From Flavobacteriaceae bacterium PS02293 (GTDB taxonomy: Bacteria; Bacteroidota; Bacteroidia; Flavobacteriales; Weeksellaceae): a stretch of DNA of 64,000 bases. A program made the translations under genes and the position numbers. The notes beneath the pieces were generated by a model. It worked only from the letters and a program-made list of their open reading frames with translations, ran no database searches and was not told the DNA's origin. The stretch covers positions 62,001-126,000 of the forward strand of contig JASCOV010000001.1 in assembly GCA_029960045.1 (NCBI GenBank), written 5' to 3'. This document shows positions 1-10,129 of the stretch, one piece after another (the stretch's first letter is position 1; each line of letters opens with the position of its first letter).

Positions 1-738
1 TTATCCGTTGCAGAGCAGTTTGGGACTTTGGATGGATTATATCCTGGAAGAATAGATCTTGGTTTGGGAAGAGCGCCGGGAACAGATGGACTTACGGCAA
101 GTGCTTTGAGAGGAAATAATTTCACTCCCAATTATAATTTCGAATTCCATATCAAAGAACTTCAGAAATATATGTCTGATCAAAATTCTGATGCTAAAGT
201 AAGAGCTATTCCTGGTGAAGGTGCTGACGTTCCACTTTATATTCTTGGAAGTTCTACTGATTCCGCTTTTTTGGCTGCTAAATTAGGTTTGCCGTACGCA
301 TTTGCTGCACATTTTGCACCTTCACAGTTGGAGGTTGCATTGGAAATTTACCGAGAACATTTTCAGCCTTCCGAGTTTTTGGATGAGCCTTATGTGATGA
401 TTTGTATTAATATTATTGGAGCTGATTCTGTGGATGAAGCGCATTATTTGTCGACATCTCATTTTCAGGTTTTTGTTAATATATTGACGGATCAGAGACA
501 GCCGCTTTTACCACCAGATGAGACGGATCTTGCTAATATTTCTGATGACGTTGCATTACACCTTAACAGAATGGCAGCCAAAACATTTGTTGGAGACAGA
601 GAAACGCTAAAAGAAAAACTATCAAAGTTTGTGAAAGATTTCCGACCAAACGAGATCATCGTTTCGGGAAATATTTATGATTTTGAAGCTAAACAGAAAT
701 CTTACGGAATCGCAGCAGATATCATCAAATCATTATAA
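1..738 (+). CDS. LLM-class flavin-dependent oxidoreductase (5' end missing)
   Basis: The frame is open from base 1, so the start lies outside the window; 245 codons remain. The visible N-terminal part carries GRIDLGLGRAPGTD, typical of the luciferase-like flavin monooxygenase family (YhbW/MsnO8-like group), followed by the TIM-barrel segment PLYILGSSTDSAFLAAKLGLPYAFAAHF. Family members use reduced FMN to oxidise small organic substrates in the cytoplasm. The substrate cannot be read from the sequence. The gene ends at a strong hairpin shared with the convergent gene downstream, so it closes its own transcription unit. The family call is firm; the precise activity is unknown. Confidence 0.88.
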   Translation, partial: LSVAEQFGTLDGLYPGRIDLGLGRAPGTDGLTASALRGNNFTPNYNFEFHIKELQKYMSDQNSDAKVRAIPGEGADVPLYILGSSTDSAFLAAKLGLPYAFAAHFAPSQLEVALEIYREHFQPSEFLDEPYVMICINIIGADSVDEAHYLSTSHFQVFVNILTDQRQPLLPPDETDLANISDDVALHLNRMAAKTFVGDRETLKEKLSKFVKDFRPNEIIVSGNIYDFEAKQKSYGIAADIIKSL

Positions 739-742
739 CTGA

Positions 743-778
743 AAAAGCACAAAATGGGGTTTGTGCTTTTCTTTTTTT
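743..778. terminator. Bidirectional intrinsic terminator
   Basis: An 11-bp perfect stem (arms 743-753 and 760-770) is followed by a T-run on the plus strand. A shorter T-run follows on the minus strand. It separates two convergent genes. Confidence 0.8.
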
Positions 779-2630
779 ATTTCAAAATATCAAATTCTAT
801 TGTACTTCCGCTGGAAACTTTGATCTCAGCTTTTTCATAATCATCTTTCGTGGCTTTGTAAGGATTTTCCAAAAACTTCTGAGGATTAATCGCCATCAAA
901 GGAAACCAAGTACTCTGAACCTGAATCTGGATTTTGTGTCCTTTCTTAAACGTGTGGAAAACGTCCTGTAATTTTACATCAACGCTTGCGCCTTTGTTCG
1001 GAATAAGTGGTGCCGGCTGTTCAAAACTATTGCGGAATCTTGCCGGCATTATTTCGCTTCTTACCATTTGGTGATAATTGGCGTAAACAACATTTGGTTT
1101 ATCAACGTTTGCTTTTTCATCTGCTGGATAAACATCAATTAATTTGACAATAAAATCAGCATCTGTGGAAGAACAGGTAATCTTTAATTTGGTTAAAATT
1201 TCTCCTGCTAATGTCAAATCATTTTCCAAAACGTCAGTTGTGTAACTTAGCACATCTGATCTATAGCTTGCGAAACGCTGATCTTCACTCATATAATTTT
1301 TCGGAGTGAAACCATTCATATCTTTATAGTTTTCGCTGCTCAAAACTGGTTTGTTAGGATCTGAAACGTAGTATGCGAAAGTTTTCGGATTTTCTCCGAT
1401 TTCAGAAAGAGATCCAGAACTGTTCAAATGAAAGCTTTGTTTTGTAGCTTGTTTTGGTGGCCAGTTTTCAAATTGTTTCCATTCTTTTTTTCCGGTATCA
1501 AACATATAAGCTTCCGGAAGTTTGACTGTAGTTTTAGAATCTTCTTTTAAATAATGATGGAAGAAAGGCTGCTCAATATTTTTTTGATAATAAGTGGCGA
1601 TGCTGTCACCGAAATAAATATCATTATGATAATGCTTCCCACTGTCGTAGTTCCAGCCGCCGTGAGAAAAAGGTCCCATTACGATGGTATTTTTAGCTTT
1701 CGGGCTGGATTTTTCTATGGTTTTGTAAATTTCTAATGGACCTCTTAAATCTTCAGAATCAAACCAACCACCAACAGTCATTACCGCGTGATTGATGTTT
1801 TTAAGATGAGGAAGTAGATTTCTTTTCTGCCAGTATTCATCGTAGTTTGGATGTTCTACGACTTCCTGCATAAAGAAATTGTCTTTGTAATATTTGTCAA
1901 CGCCATCTTTCAGCGTTCCCATATTTTTATAGAAAAGATAACCGTCGTCGGAAGTTGGTTTTATCATTTTATCTGCAAACCAGGATTCTTTCTCAGGCTT
2001 AGTTTTATTAACACCGAAGACTGGGAAAGTCTTAAAATAACTCATCAGGAATGCACCGTTGTGATGGAAATCATCATACCAAAAATCAGAAATTGGAGCT
2101 TGCGGAGAAGAGGCTACTAAAGCAGGATGATTAGCCAAAGTACCAACTGCTGTATAAAATCCGGGATATGAAGTTCCATATTGACCTACTTTTCCATTGT
2201 TGTATTGTACATTTTTTACCAACCAATCTACGGTGTCGTAAGTATCAGTACTTTCGTCCACATCTTTTTTAGTTTTATGATCTACTTGTGGTGTCATATT
2301 CGTAAAAGTGCCTTCGCTCATATATCTGCCGCGAACGTCCTGGAAAACGAAGATATATTTTTCTTTCTGAAGAAATTTATTAGGACTCACTACTTTTCTG
2401 AAATTCGTTTCTCCGTAAGGAGCGATGCCGTAACAGGTTCTGTTCATTATCACTGGATATTTGTTGCTTTTCGAAATATCTTTTGGCGTGTAAATGATGG
2501 TAAATAATTTTGTTCCGTCTCGCATTGGGATGTAAACTTCTCTCTTGGTGAAGTTTTCTTCAACAGAATTTGTCTGAGAAAATCCAATTGTGAACGTACA
2601 AATACAGATTAATAAAAGTAATTTATTCAT
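777..2630 (-). CDS. CocE/NonD family secreted hydrolase (S15-like)
   Basis: This 617-residue protein has an N-terminal signal peptide (about residues 1-18). An alpha/beta-hydrolase core follows, with the nucleophile elbow GQYGTSYPGF (Ser154). The acid is probably the Asp in GGWFDSEDLRGPL and the base the His in GPFSHGGW. The C-terminal third resembles the jelly-roll domain of X-Pro dipeptidyl peptidases and cocaine esterase. Members hydrolyse acyl or amide bonds (glutaryl-7-ACA acylase, peptidase S15 relatives), probably in the periplasm here. The gene appears to be transcribed alone; the next gene in the same direction starts 948 bases upstream. The natural substrate is unknown. Confidence 0.9.
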   Translation of the reverse strand: MNKLLLLICICTFTIGFSQTNSVEENFTKREVYIPMRDGTKLFTIIYTPKDISKSNKYPVIMNRTCYGIAPYGETNFRKVVSPNKFLQKEKYIFVFQDVRGRYMSEGTFTNMTPQVDHKTKKDVDESTDTYDTVDWLVKNVQYNNGKVGQYGTSYPGFYTAVGTLANHPALVASSPQAPISDFWYDDFHHNGAFLMSYFKTFPVFGVNKTKPEKESWFADKMIKPTSDDGYLFYKNMGTLKDGVDKYYKDNFFMQEVVEHPNYDEYWQKRNLLPHLKNINHAVMTVGGWFDSEDLRGPLEIYKTIEKSSPKAKNTIVMGPFSHGGWNYDSGKHYHNDIYFGDSIATYYQKNIEQPFFHHYLKEDSKTTVKLPEAYMFDTGKKEWKQFENWPPKQATKQSFHLNSSGSLSEIGENPKTFAYYVSDPNKPVLSSENYKDMNGFTPKNYMSEDQRFASYRSDVLSYTTDVLENDLTLAGEILTKLKITCSSTDADFIVKLIDVYPADEKANVDKPNVVYANYHQMVRSEIMPARFRNSFEQPAPLIPNKGASVDVKLQDVFHTFKKGHKIQIQVQSTWFPLMAINPQKFLENPYKATKDDYEKAEIKVSSGSTIEFDILK

Positions 2631-2723
2631 TGAAACAAAAATTTTAATAAAGATAGAAGTTTGAGGACAAAAATCAAATTTAGGACTGATTAATTTTCCT
2701 TATTTAATCATTACAATGTAAGT

Positions 2724-3578
2724 TTATCTACCATATTTCTCCACCCATTCCAAAGATTTTGAATAAATTAATTCTCTGTCATTATCCCTTAATAAAATAT
2801 TATGGCTTGCTCCCGGAAGCGTGATAAGTTGATGAGGATATTTTTTCTGATGCAAAATTTTTGATAACTGTGTAGCTTGAGAATAAGGAACCATTTCATC
2901 CTGATCGCCATGAAATATCAATGTGGGAATATTTTTCACATGATTGACAGGACTTACATTGATATAAGCTTCAGGTATTTTTTCGATATCAACTTCTTCT
3001 TTGTTACCAGACATTTTATTGATTGCTCCCACTACATCATTTTTATTCGCATATTTTAGGTTTTCGATATCACCGAAATTCGTTGGTGCACACCTTGTCA
3101 TAATTGCTTTGATGTTTTGAGGATATTGGTAGGCATAACTTAATGCCATATGCGCTCCGGCACTTTCTCCGGTTATGGAGTAACCATTATTTCGAACATT
3201 CCACTCTTTGGAATGTTGCTGAATATATTTTATAACATTATTAATGTCGTCTAAAAGCAGAGGAAGATGCGTTGCGTTATCATCCGCAAATCTATAATTC
3301 ATATTAATAACTGCGACATTATGATTATAAAGGTATTCTGAAATACCGGCTCCCCAGACTTTATCACCCAAAGTCCAGGCACCGCCATGAAGATTGATGA
3401 CAAAAGGAATATTTTTGTTCCGGCCTTTAGGCAGATAGACGTCCATAATATTTCTTTCGTATGCGCCATATTTTACATTTATCAGTTTGATTTCATTTAA
3501 TTGAGATTCAGTATCTGATTGTTTTGTATGACAAGACGATAAAAAAATCATCACAAAGAATAGCAGAATGAATTTCAT
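2724..3578 (-). CDS. Alpha/beta hydrolase lipoprotein (carboxylesterase-like)
   Basis: The 284-residue protein begins with a lipoprotein signal ending in LSSC (Cys16), so it is probably anchored to a membrane. The oxyanion motif HGGAW is at 64-68 and the nucleophile elbow GESAG at 137-141 (Ser139). A late HGDQDEMVP supplies the Asp and GASHN the His. This is the HGG-type esterase/lipase fold (hormone-sensitive lipase or BD-FAE like). It lies 93 bases upstream of the CocE-type gene on the same strand, so the two may be transcribed together. The substrate is not predictable. Confidence 0.85.
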   Translation of the reverse strand: MKFILLFFVMIFLSSCHTKQSDTESQLNEIKLINVKYGAYERNIMDVYLPKGRNKNIPFVINLHGGAWTLGDKVWGAGISEYLYNHNVAVINMNYRFADDNATHLPLLLDDINNVIKYIQQHSKEWNVRNNGYSITGESAGAHMALSYAYQYPQNIKAIMTRCAPTNFGDIENLKYANKNDVVGAINKMSGNKEEVDIEKIPEAYINVSPVNHVKNIPTLIFHGDQDEMVPYSQATQLSKILHQKKYPHQLITLPGASHNILLRDNDRELIYSKSLEWVEKYGR

Positions 3579-3715
3579 AAGGCATAAATATTTTGACGAA
3601 GTTACTTTTTTTCAAAATTATAAAATTTCATTTCCAATCTCAAAAGTCATTATTTGATTCCGTCCGGATTTGTGCTCTCACGATACGCCCGCAATTTTTA
3701 TAAAAATCTAGCATG

Positions 3716-3745
3716 AAAAAACCTGACTCGGTGTGAATCAGGTTT
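3716..3745 (-). terminator. Terminator of the nuo operon
   Basis: An 11-bp stem with one G-U pair (arms 3719-3729 and 3735-3745) and a 5-base loop is followed on the minus strand by a T-run. It sits just after the nuoN stop codon. Confidence 0.8.
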
Positions 3746-3767
3746 GTATTTTATTTTTAATGAATTC

Positions 3768-5150
3768 TTACAATCCGAATATTTTAGCAAAAAGATCCGG
3801 AACAATTCCCATCGAAACCAAAGCTAAAATAATCACTACAGAAACGATATTGTAAGTGATACTCGCTCTTTCGGTATTGTGAAAGTTCTCTTCTTTGTAG
3901 AAGAACATTGCGATGATTAGTTTTAAATAATAAGCAATACTTAATGCTGATCCTAAAACGGCAATCAAAACCAAGAACTCATAATGTCCACCAATTACTT
4001 GATTGAAGATTCCTAATTTCCCGATGAAACCAGCAGTCAAAGGAATCCCAGCCATTGACAACATAGAAACTGTGGAAACAACTGCCAAAACTGGCTCTCT
4101 TTTCCCAAGTCCGTTGAAGGCTGCAAATGATGTTTCTTTTTTAACTTTCTCAACCCAAAGTAAACTGATGAAAACACCAACTGTTGCCAATGAATAAGCG
4201 AACAAATAATAACCTAAAATATAAGTAGAAAAATTATTGATTCCAAAGAATATCAAAGCGATATAACCAGCGTGGGAAACGGAAGAGTAGGCGAGCATTC
4301 TTTTCGCATTGGTCTGAACCAATCCCATCACGTTTGCAAGCAATAATGTCAAAATAATGAAAACGCCTAATACATTAATCCAATCTCCAGCGATTCCGTT
4401 GAATGCGATTGTCATTAACTTAAATAAAGCAAAGAACCCAGAAATCTTAACCACTGAAGCCATAAAAGCAGTAATCAATGATGGCGAACCTTGATAAACA
4501 TCAGGACTCCACATATGAAAAGGTGCCAATGAAACTTTGAAAGCTAATGCACACAACATTAAAATAGCTCCCATGATTAGCATTAAATTCTTAGGATTGT
4601 TGATGGCGAACTCGTGGATCGTGTAAAGGTCAAAACTTCCTGCGCTTCCGTAAACCAAAGCAACTCCGAATAGTAAGAAACCAGTTGCAAATGCTCCCAA
4701 AAGGAAATATTTCATAGAAGCTTCTGTAGAACGTAAATCAGTTTTATCTGCTCCAGCCATTACGTATAATGGAATTGATAAGATTTCGATTCCTAAGAAT
4801 AAGGTTACCAAGTTTTGGAATCCGAATAATACAACGCCGCCACAAAGCGCGAACAACATCAAAGCATATAATTCAGATTGATGACTTCTGTGATTGCTGA
4901 ATGCAAATCCGCCCAAAAAGAACAACAGCAAAGTCACAAGCAATGAAATCTTAGTAAACAAAGCTGCATTGCTTCCGTATTCGTACATCGATTTGTACTG
5001 ATCGAAGAACTCACATTCTGGAAGAAAACTAACATATAAACCAACGATCAATCCTGCGATCCCGATATATCTTGCGTATTTTCCTTTCTCGAAAACACCC
5101 GAGAATAATACAAGAACAGCCGTAAGGAATAAAATTATTAAAACACTCAT
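3768..5150 (-). CDS. nuoN: NADH-quinone oxidoreductase subunit N
   Basis: The 460-residue, almost entirely hydrophobic protein is an antiporter-like proton-pumping subunit of complex I in the inner membrane. The conserved region with LAPFHMWSPDVYQGSP carries the lysine/helix-break segment of the NuoN/ND2 family. LAYSSVSHAGY and AGIPLTAGFIGK are the other two diagnostic stretches. The length is normal for NuoN (about 460-490). It is the last gene of the nuo operon. An 89-base spacer of AT-rich TAGAT-type repeats separates it from nuoM. Confidence 0.97.
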   Translation of the reverse strand: MSVLIILFLTAVLVLFSGVFEKGKYARYIGIAGLIVGLYVSFLPECEFFDQYKSMYEYGSNAALFTKISLLVTLLLFFLGGFAFSNHRSHQSELYALMLFALCGGVVLFGFQNLVTLFLGIEILSIPLYVMAGADKTDLRSTEASMKYFLLGAFATGFLLFGVALVYGSAGSFDLYTIHEFAINNPKNLMLIMGAILMLCALAFKVSLAPFHMWSPDVYQGSPSLITAFMASVVKISGFFALFKLMTIAFNGIAGDWINVLGVFIILTLLLANVMGLVQTNAKRMLAYSSVSHAGYIALIFFGINNFSTYILGYYLFAYSLATVGVFISLLWVEKVKKETSFAAFNGLGKREPVLAVVSTVSMLSMAGIPLTAGFIGKLGIFNQVIGGHYEFLVLIAVLGSALSIAYYLKLIIAMFFYKEENFHNTERASITYNIVSVVIILALVSMGIVPDLFAKIFGL

Positions 5151-5239
5151 TTCTTTTTAGATTTTAGATATTAGATTTAGATATTAGATTTTCATCTTCT
5201 GTCTTAATCTTTTAATCTTTTAATTTTTTAATCTTTTTA

Positions 5240-6733
5240 TTAATTGATCATTGATGAATAAATAAAGCTGACAGAGCTTGTCACCATTTCTATAACCGGT
5301 TGAGGATAAACTCCCAAAACAATTACGAAAACAGATAAGCTTGCTAATACTGTAAATTCTACATTGCTAACATCTTTCGTAGTTGCCAAAACTGAATCAT
5401 CGCCTTTACCGAACATTGCTTTTCCGTAGAATCTCAACATATAAGCTGCACAGAGAATGATTGTCAATCCAGCCATTACAGCCATAATATGGTTGTAAGA
5501 ATAAACAGATTTCAAAAGGATAAATTCTCCGATGAATCCGTTGGTTAATGGAACTCCGGTTGCGCCAAGTAAAATGATCATAAACAAGATCGCGAACTTA
5601 GGAGCGACTTTCGCCAAGCCTCCCATTTTTCTGATGTCTCTTGTTTTGAATCTTTTATAAAGAATATCTGCACAGTAGAACAATCCAACAACGTTGATCC
5701 CGTGAGCGAAACTCTGAATCATTGCACCTTGTCCACCTTCGAAAGTCAATCCTGTTCTCATTGTTACAACTGCGGAGGCAAAAATACCTGCTACAATCAA
5801 TCCAACGTGAGAAAGAGATGAGAAAGCAATCAATCGTTTGCTGTCTGTGGAAATCATTGCGATCAAAGCACCGTAGATAATTCCGATTACTGAAAGGATG
5901 ATTACAATTTCTCCAGAAATTCCGCCGATAGCTAATGGTGTGATTGGTAAAAGATATCTTAATACGCCGTAAACTGCCATCTTTAGCATAATTCCTGAAA
6001 GCAACATCGATCCTTGAGTAGGAGAGTAGGTGTACGTGTCAGGCTGCCAAGTATGGAAAGGGAATACTGGTAACTTCACAGCAAATGCAAAGAAGATGAA
6101 CCAGAAAATTACCGTTTGTTCGTTGATATTAAGGTCAGCATTGTAAAGATCTGTCAAAGCGAAAGATGCTGCGTGGTTATAAACGTAGATCAAACCGATC
6201 AACATAAACAACGATCCTACGAATGTGTAAACAAAGAATTTCGTTGTGAATTTGATTCTCTTATCTTCCTGTCCCCAGATTCCTGCGATCAACCAGATCG
6301 GGATCAAAGTAACTTCCCAGAAGATGTAGAAAAGTAATCCGTCCAAAGAAGTGAAAACACCTAACAATCCGAATTGCATTAATAAAATCAATGCGTAGAA
6401 AGAATTTGGATAGCCTTTCGCTTCGTTATAAGAAGACAAAACGATTAATGGAACCAAGATGTTCGTTAATAAAACCATCAGCATACTCATTCCGTCAATC
6501 CCGAAATTCAGACTACTTTTGATGTAGCTGGACCAAGGATATGTGATTTCGTATTGCAATGGCGCATCAACAGTTGGATTGAAATCGAAACTTCCCAACA
6601 TATAAAATGCTAAAAACATCTGTGCAAGAGCAAAAGCCAATGCGATATATTTACTGGAAGCATTTTTCCAGAAAAAGAGTAAACCCGAACCTACAAGAGG
6701 TAACAGTAATAATGTTAATAGTAAATAAGACAT
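5240..6733 (-). CDS. nuoM: NADH-quinone oxidoreductase subunit M
   Basis: This 497-residue polytopic membrane protein is the second antiporter-like subunit of complex I. It has the family motifs FFAFAVKLPVFPFHTWQPD (pumping lysine region), IAFSSLSHVG and GATGVPLTNGFIGEF. The WEVTLIPIWLIAGIWG segment holds the conserved glutamate of transmembrane helix 5. The length matches typical NuoM. Its start is 7 bases from the nuoL stop, indicating tight co-transcription. Confidence 0.97.
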   Translation of the reverse strand: MSYLLLTLLLLPLVGSGLLFFWKNASSKYIALAFALAQMFLAFYMLGSFDFNPTVDAPLQYEITYPWSSYIKSSLNFGIDGMSMLMVLLTNILVPLIVLSSYNEAKGYPNSFYALILLMQFGLLGVFTSLDGLLFYIFWEVTLIPIWLIAGIWGQEDKRIKFTTKFFVYTFVGSLFMLIGLIYVYNHAASFALTDLYNADLNINEQTVIFWFIFFAFAVKLPVFPFHTWQPDTYTYSPTQGSMLLSGIMLKMAVYGVLRYLLPITPLAIGGISGEIVIILSVIGIIYGALIAMISTDSKRLIAFSSLSHVGLIVAGIFASAVVTMRTGLTFEGGQGAMIQSFAHGINVVGLFYCADILYKRFKTRDIRKMGGLAKVAPKFAILFMIILLGATGVPLTNGFIGEFILLKSVYSYNHIMAVMAGLTIILCAAYMLRFYGKAMFGKGDDSVLATTKDVSNVEFTVLASLSVFVIVLGVYPQPVIEMVTSSVSFIYSSMIN

Positions 6734-6740
6734 TATCTAT

Positions 6741-8654
6741 TTATTTCAATAAAAAGTTAACAATTAATACGATACCTACCGCCAACGACATAATCAGCAC
6801 ATAGTTTTCTACATTTCCGTTCTGAAGGCGTTTTGCTGCTCTTCCAGAATCTGCCGCGCCAAGTCCTATGAAATTCACAATAGGATCCAGAACTGCTTTG
6901 TCAAACATCGCTGCAGCTTTACCGGCTTCCTCAAAAGGTCTTACGATGCAGGCATTGTAGATTTCATCAACGAATAATTTCTTAGCCGATAATTTTTCCC
7001 ATCCTGTATATTGTTCTTCCGGAAGTGCTCTTTTTTGTTTTTTCACATAAGTGTTTTTAACAAAGAACCAAACGGTGAAGAACATTAATATTGTTGCTCC
7101 AAGAAGAATCATTTCTGTATTGAAATCAACTCCGGAAAGTGTGTTTTCCATTTGTTTGAAACTTTCTTCTGTCAAAACAGGTTTCAGCCATTCCATTAAT
7201 TTAGCATAATGACCGTGACCAATGAAGTGAGGAAGATTGATAAAACCTCCAACAACAGAAAGGATAGCCAAAACTATTAATGGTAAAGTCATACTTGTCG
7301 GACTTTCGTGCAAATGGTGTTTTTGATCTTCCGTACCTCTGAATTCTCCGTGGAAAGTCAAATAGTACAATCTGAACATATAAGTTGCTGTGATAGCCGC
7401 TAAAACGAATAACATTACCCAATAAATTGGATTTTTAGCATAAGCTGCTACCAAAATTTCGTCTTTTGAAATCATCCCTGATAACAATGGGAATCCTGAA
7501 ATTGCTAATGTTCCTATCAAAAATGTAATGTGAGTAATTGGAATATATTTTTTCAAACCGCCCATAAAACGCATATCCTGCTCGTTGCTCATAGCGTGAA
7601 TCACAGAACCAGCTCCTAAGAATAACAAAGCTTTGAAGAAAGCGTGCGTCATTACGTGGAACATTGCTGTTGAATAAGCGCCCAGACCTAAAGCGATGAA
7701 CATAAATCCAAGTTGAGAAACTGTAGAATATGCCAATACTTTTTTGATATCGTTTTGACGAAGTGCGTAGAAACCTGCTAAAGCTGCGGTCAGGAATCCA
7801 ATTAATAAAATTCCGTCCTGAACTGTAGGTGCAAGAACAAATAAGAAATTAGATCTTACTACCAAATAAACACCCGCTGTAACCATCGTTGCTGCGTGAA
7901 TCAAAGCAGAAACCGGTGTCGGTCCAGCCATTGCGTCTGGCAACCAAGTGTACAAAGGAACCTGAGCAGATTTACCTGTTGCTCCAATGAATAAACAAGC
8001 TGTGATAAAGATAATCGGTGTTCCATCTAATTCAAAGCTTGAAGCGTTTTGTGCTACAGAAAGATAATCGATAGCATTAACGTGTGCTGCAATAGCGAAA
8101 ATCCCGATCAACAATCCAAGGTCACCAATACGGTTCATTATGAAAGCTTTTCTTGCCGCTTTTCCATATTCTTCGTTGGTGTACCAAAATCCAATTAGTA
8201 AATAAGAACAAAGTCCAACACCTTCCCAACCGATAAACAGAATCAGATAATTGCTTCCTAAAACCAAAAGCAACATCGAGAAAATGAAGAGATTAAGGTA
8301 AGTGAAGAATTTGTAAAAACCTTTGTCGTGGCTCATATAGCCAATGGAGTAGAGGTGGATCAATGAACCAATTCCTGTGATAATCATTACCATCATTAAT
8401 GATAATTGATCTACTTGAAATCCGAAATTAACCTGAATTCCATTCACTCTGAACCATTCGAAAGCTTTTACAACAACAGGTGCGCTGTTATCATTAAAAC
8501 TAAAAAATATACTTGTCGTGATAACAAACGAAGCGAAAACTACCAATGTTGCCAGACTACCAACAACTATCTTCGGAAGTTTTTTCCCGAAAAGTCCGTT
8601 GATGATGAATCCAACTAAAGGTAAAAGTATAATCGCGTAAACTAAATTTTCCAT
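6741..8654 (-). CDS. nuoL: NADH-quinone oxidoreductase subunit L
   Basis: The 637-residue subunit is the largest proton-pumping membrane protein of complex I. Diagnostic stretches are GWEGVGLCSYLLIGFW, SAQVPLYTWLPDAMAGPTPV and the VLAYSTVSQLGFM helix. The C-terminal part holds the long lateral helix and final anchor helix expected of NuoL. Length is within the usual 600-690. It is 8 bases downstream of nuoK and 7 bases upstream of nuoM, so it lies inside the operon. Confidence 0.97.
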   Translation of the reverse strand: MENLVYAIILLPLVGFIINGLFGKKLPKIVVGSLATLVVFASFVITTSIFFSFNDNSAPVVVKAFEWFRVNGIQVNFGFQVDQLSLMMVMIITGIGSLIHLYSIGYMSHDKGFYKFFTYLNLFIFSMLLLVLGSNYLILFIGWEGVGLCSYLLIGFWYTNEEYGKAARKAFIMNRIGDLGLLIGIFAIAAHVNAIDYLSVAQNASSFELDGTPIIFITACLFIGATGKSAQVPLYTWLPDAMAGPTPVSALIHAATMVTAGVYLVVRSNFLFVLAPTVQDGILLIGFLTAALAGFYALRQNDIKKVLAYSTVSQLGFMFIALGLGAYSTAMFHVMTHAFFKALLFLGAGSVIHAMSNEQDMRFMGGLKKYIPITHITFLIGTLAISGFPLLSGMISKDEILVAAYAKNPIYWVMLFVLAAITATYMFRLYYLTFHGEFRGTEDQKHHLHESPTSMTLPLIVLAILSVVGGFINLPHFIGHGHYAKLMEWLKPVLTEESFKQMENTLSGVDFNTEMILLGATILMFFTVWFFVKNTYVKKQKRALPEEQYTGWEKLSAKKLFVDEIYNACIVRPFEEAGKAAAMFDKAVLDPIVNFIGLGAADSGRAAKRLQNGNVENYVLIMSLAVGIVLIVNFLLK

Positions 8655-8662
8655 TCCTTTTA

Positions 8663-8995
8663 TTATCCTCTTAATTTATTAAAAATACTCACGTCCACAG
8701 ATTTGGTATTTCTGTACATCATTGCGATAATTGCCAATCCTACAGCTACTTCCGCTGCGGCAACCACCATTATGAAGAATACCAAAAGCTGACCGTTGCC
8801 ATCGCCACTGTAAGCTGAAAATGCTGCCAGTAAAAGATTCACGGAATTAAGCATCAATTCTACACATCCTAATATCACGATGGCATTTTTACGAAGCAAA
8901 ACTCCCAAAACACCAAGACAAAACAGAAGCGTGCACAGAATAATGAAATATTCCAAAGGCACTTGCTGTATAAATGTATTTACGTCTCCTCCCAT
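8663..8995 (-). CDS. nuoK: NADH-quinone oxidoreductase subunit K
   Basis: Three-helix membrane subunit of complex I with the glutamate-bearing motif GCVELMLNSVNLLL and the ending VAVGLAIIAMMYRN. I chose the ATG at 8995, giving 110 residues (MGGDVNTFIQ...), the usual NuoK length. A start 12 codons further upstream (9031) is open, but it would overlap nuoJ by 32 bases and add residues absent from typical family members. With the chosen start the gap to the nuoJ stop is 4 bases. Confidence 0.95.
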   Translation of the reverse strand: MGGDVNTFIQQVPLEYFIILCTLLFCLGVLGVLLRKNAIVILGCVELMLNSVNLLLAAFSAYSGDGNGQLLVFFIMVVAAAEVAVGLAIIAMMYRNTKSVDVSIFNKLRG

Positions 8996-8999
8996 AATC

Positions 9000-9497
9000 T
9001 TATAAATCTTTTTTACCAATAAGAACAGCACCTACGATCCCTGCTAAAATAAGGATTGAAGCCAGTTCGAATGGCAATACATATTCGTTAAACAATAATC
9101 TTCCAAGATTTTTCGTCAATCCGACAGAATAATCGATGTTGCTTTCTGCTACTGTTTTTCCGCTAAGTCCTTTGTAAGCACCCAACATTCCAACAAACAA
9201 AATACAAACTGAGAAAATCCCGATGAACTTCGGAAGGTTTTCCTTTTTACTTTCGTCTTCTTTATTAAGATTCAACATCATTAATATATAAAGGAACAAT
9301 ACCATGATCGCACCTGTATAAACGATTATCTGAACTATACCTAAAAACTGAGCATTAAGAAGAATGTACATTCCTGCGATGGAGAACATCGTCACAATCA
9401 GTGAAAGGATCGCGTACATTGGATTTTTTGCAAATACGAAGTAAACCGCACTTGCGATGGCTAAAAACGCTACGATAAAAAATAAAATCTGATCCAT
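9000..9497 (-). CDS. nuoJ: NADH-quinone oxidoreductase subunit J
   Basis: The 165-residue protein has five predicted membrane helices. It matches NuoJ/ND6 through the FAKNPMYAILSLIVTM region and the conserved helix-3 stretch IVQIIVYTGAIMVLFLYILM. It forms part of the proton path in the membrane arm of complex I. Its ATG shares one base with the nuoI stop codon (TAATG arrangement at 9495-9499), which suggests translational coupling. Confidence 0.96.
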   Translation of the reverse strand: MDQILFFIVAFLAIASAVYFVFAKNPMYAILSLIVTMFSIAGMYILLNAQFLGIVQIIVYTGAIMVLFLYILMMLNLNKEDESKKENLPKFIGIFSVCILFVGMLGAYKGLSGKTVAESNIDYSVGLTKNLGRLLFNEYVLPFELASILILAGIVGAVLIGKKDL

Positions 9498-10054
9498 TAT
9501 TTTACTGCATTTTTTTGTTTCTCAGACTGTCTTTCTGTGATGTCAATCCTTGCATTAATTTTCTCAACCAATTTATCTTTTCCGTAGATGAAAGAATTTC
9601 TGTTTTGCTCTACATCTACCAATCTATCAGTTAAGTAGATTGCAGATTTTGGACAAGCCTCTTCACACATACCGCAGAAGATGCATCTCAGCATATTGAT
9701 CTCATAGATCTCAGCATATTTTTCTTCTCTGTAAAGGTCTTTCTCCTCTTTTTTTCTTTCGCCAGCTGTCATTGTGATGGCTTCTGCAGGACAGGCCACG
9801 GCACAAAGTCCACAAGCGGTACATCTTTCTCTGCCTTCCTCGTCTCTTTTCAAAACGTGTTGGCCTCTCCAGATTTCTGCTCTTGGTTTTTGAACTTCAG
9901 GATACGAATATACCGCAGGCGCACCCTTCAACACGGTTCTTACAGCGTGCTTGAAAGTGATTCCCATACCTTTGAAAATCGCAGGTAAGTAGATCTTTTC
10001 GCCCAAGGTCATTTCTTTATTCGAAACAACTTTTGATCTGTTAGTAAGTTTCAT
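9497..10054 (-). CDS. nuoI: NADH-quinone oxidoreductase subunit I (two 4Fe-4S ferredoxin)
   Basis: The 185-residue peripheral-arm subunit carries two CxxCxxCxxxCP cluster motifs (Cys78/81/84/88 and Cys124/127/130/134). These bind clusters N6a and N6b, which pass electrons towards NuoB. The N-terminal amphipathic region (PAIFKGMGITFKHAVRT) fits the contact with the membrane arm. Translation is coupled to nuoJ by a one-base stop/start overlap. The spacer to nuoH (75 bases) holds TTAGAT-type short repeats. Confidence 0.97.
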   Translation of the reverse strand: MKLTNRSKVVSNKEMTLGEKIYLPAIFKGMGITFKHAVRTVLKGAPAVYSYPEVQKPRAEIWRGQHVLKRDEEGRERCTACGLCAVACPAEAITMTAGERKKEEKDLYREEKYAEIYEINMLRCIFCGMCEEACPKSAIYLTDRLVDVEQNRNSFIYGKDKLVEKINARIDITERQSEKQKNAVK

Positions 10055-10129
10055 TTAATTATAGATGTTAGATGTTAGACATTAGATCTTAGACCATTCT
10101 TGTCTTATATCTTTAATTATTATTCAATT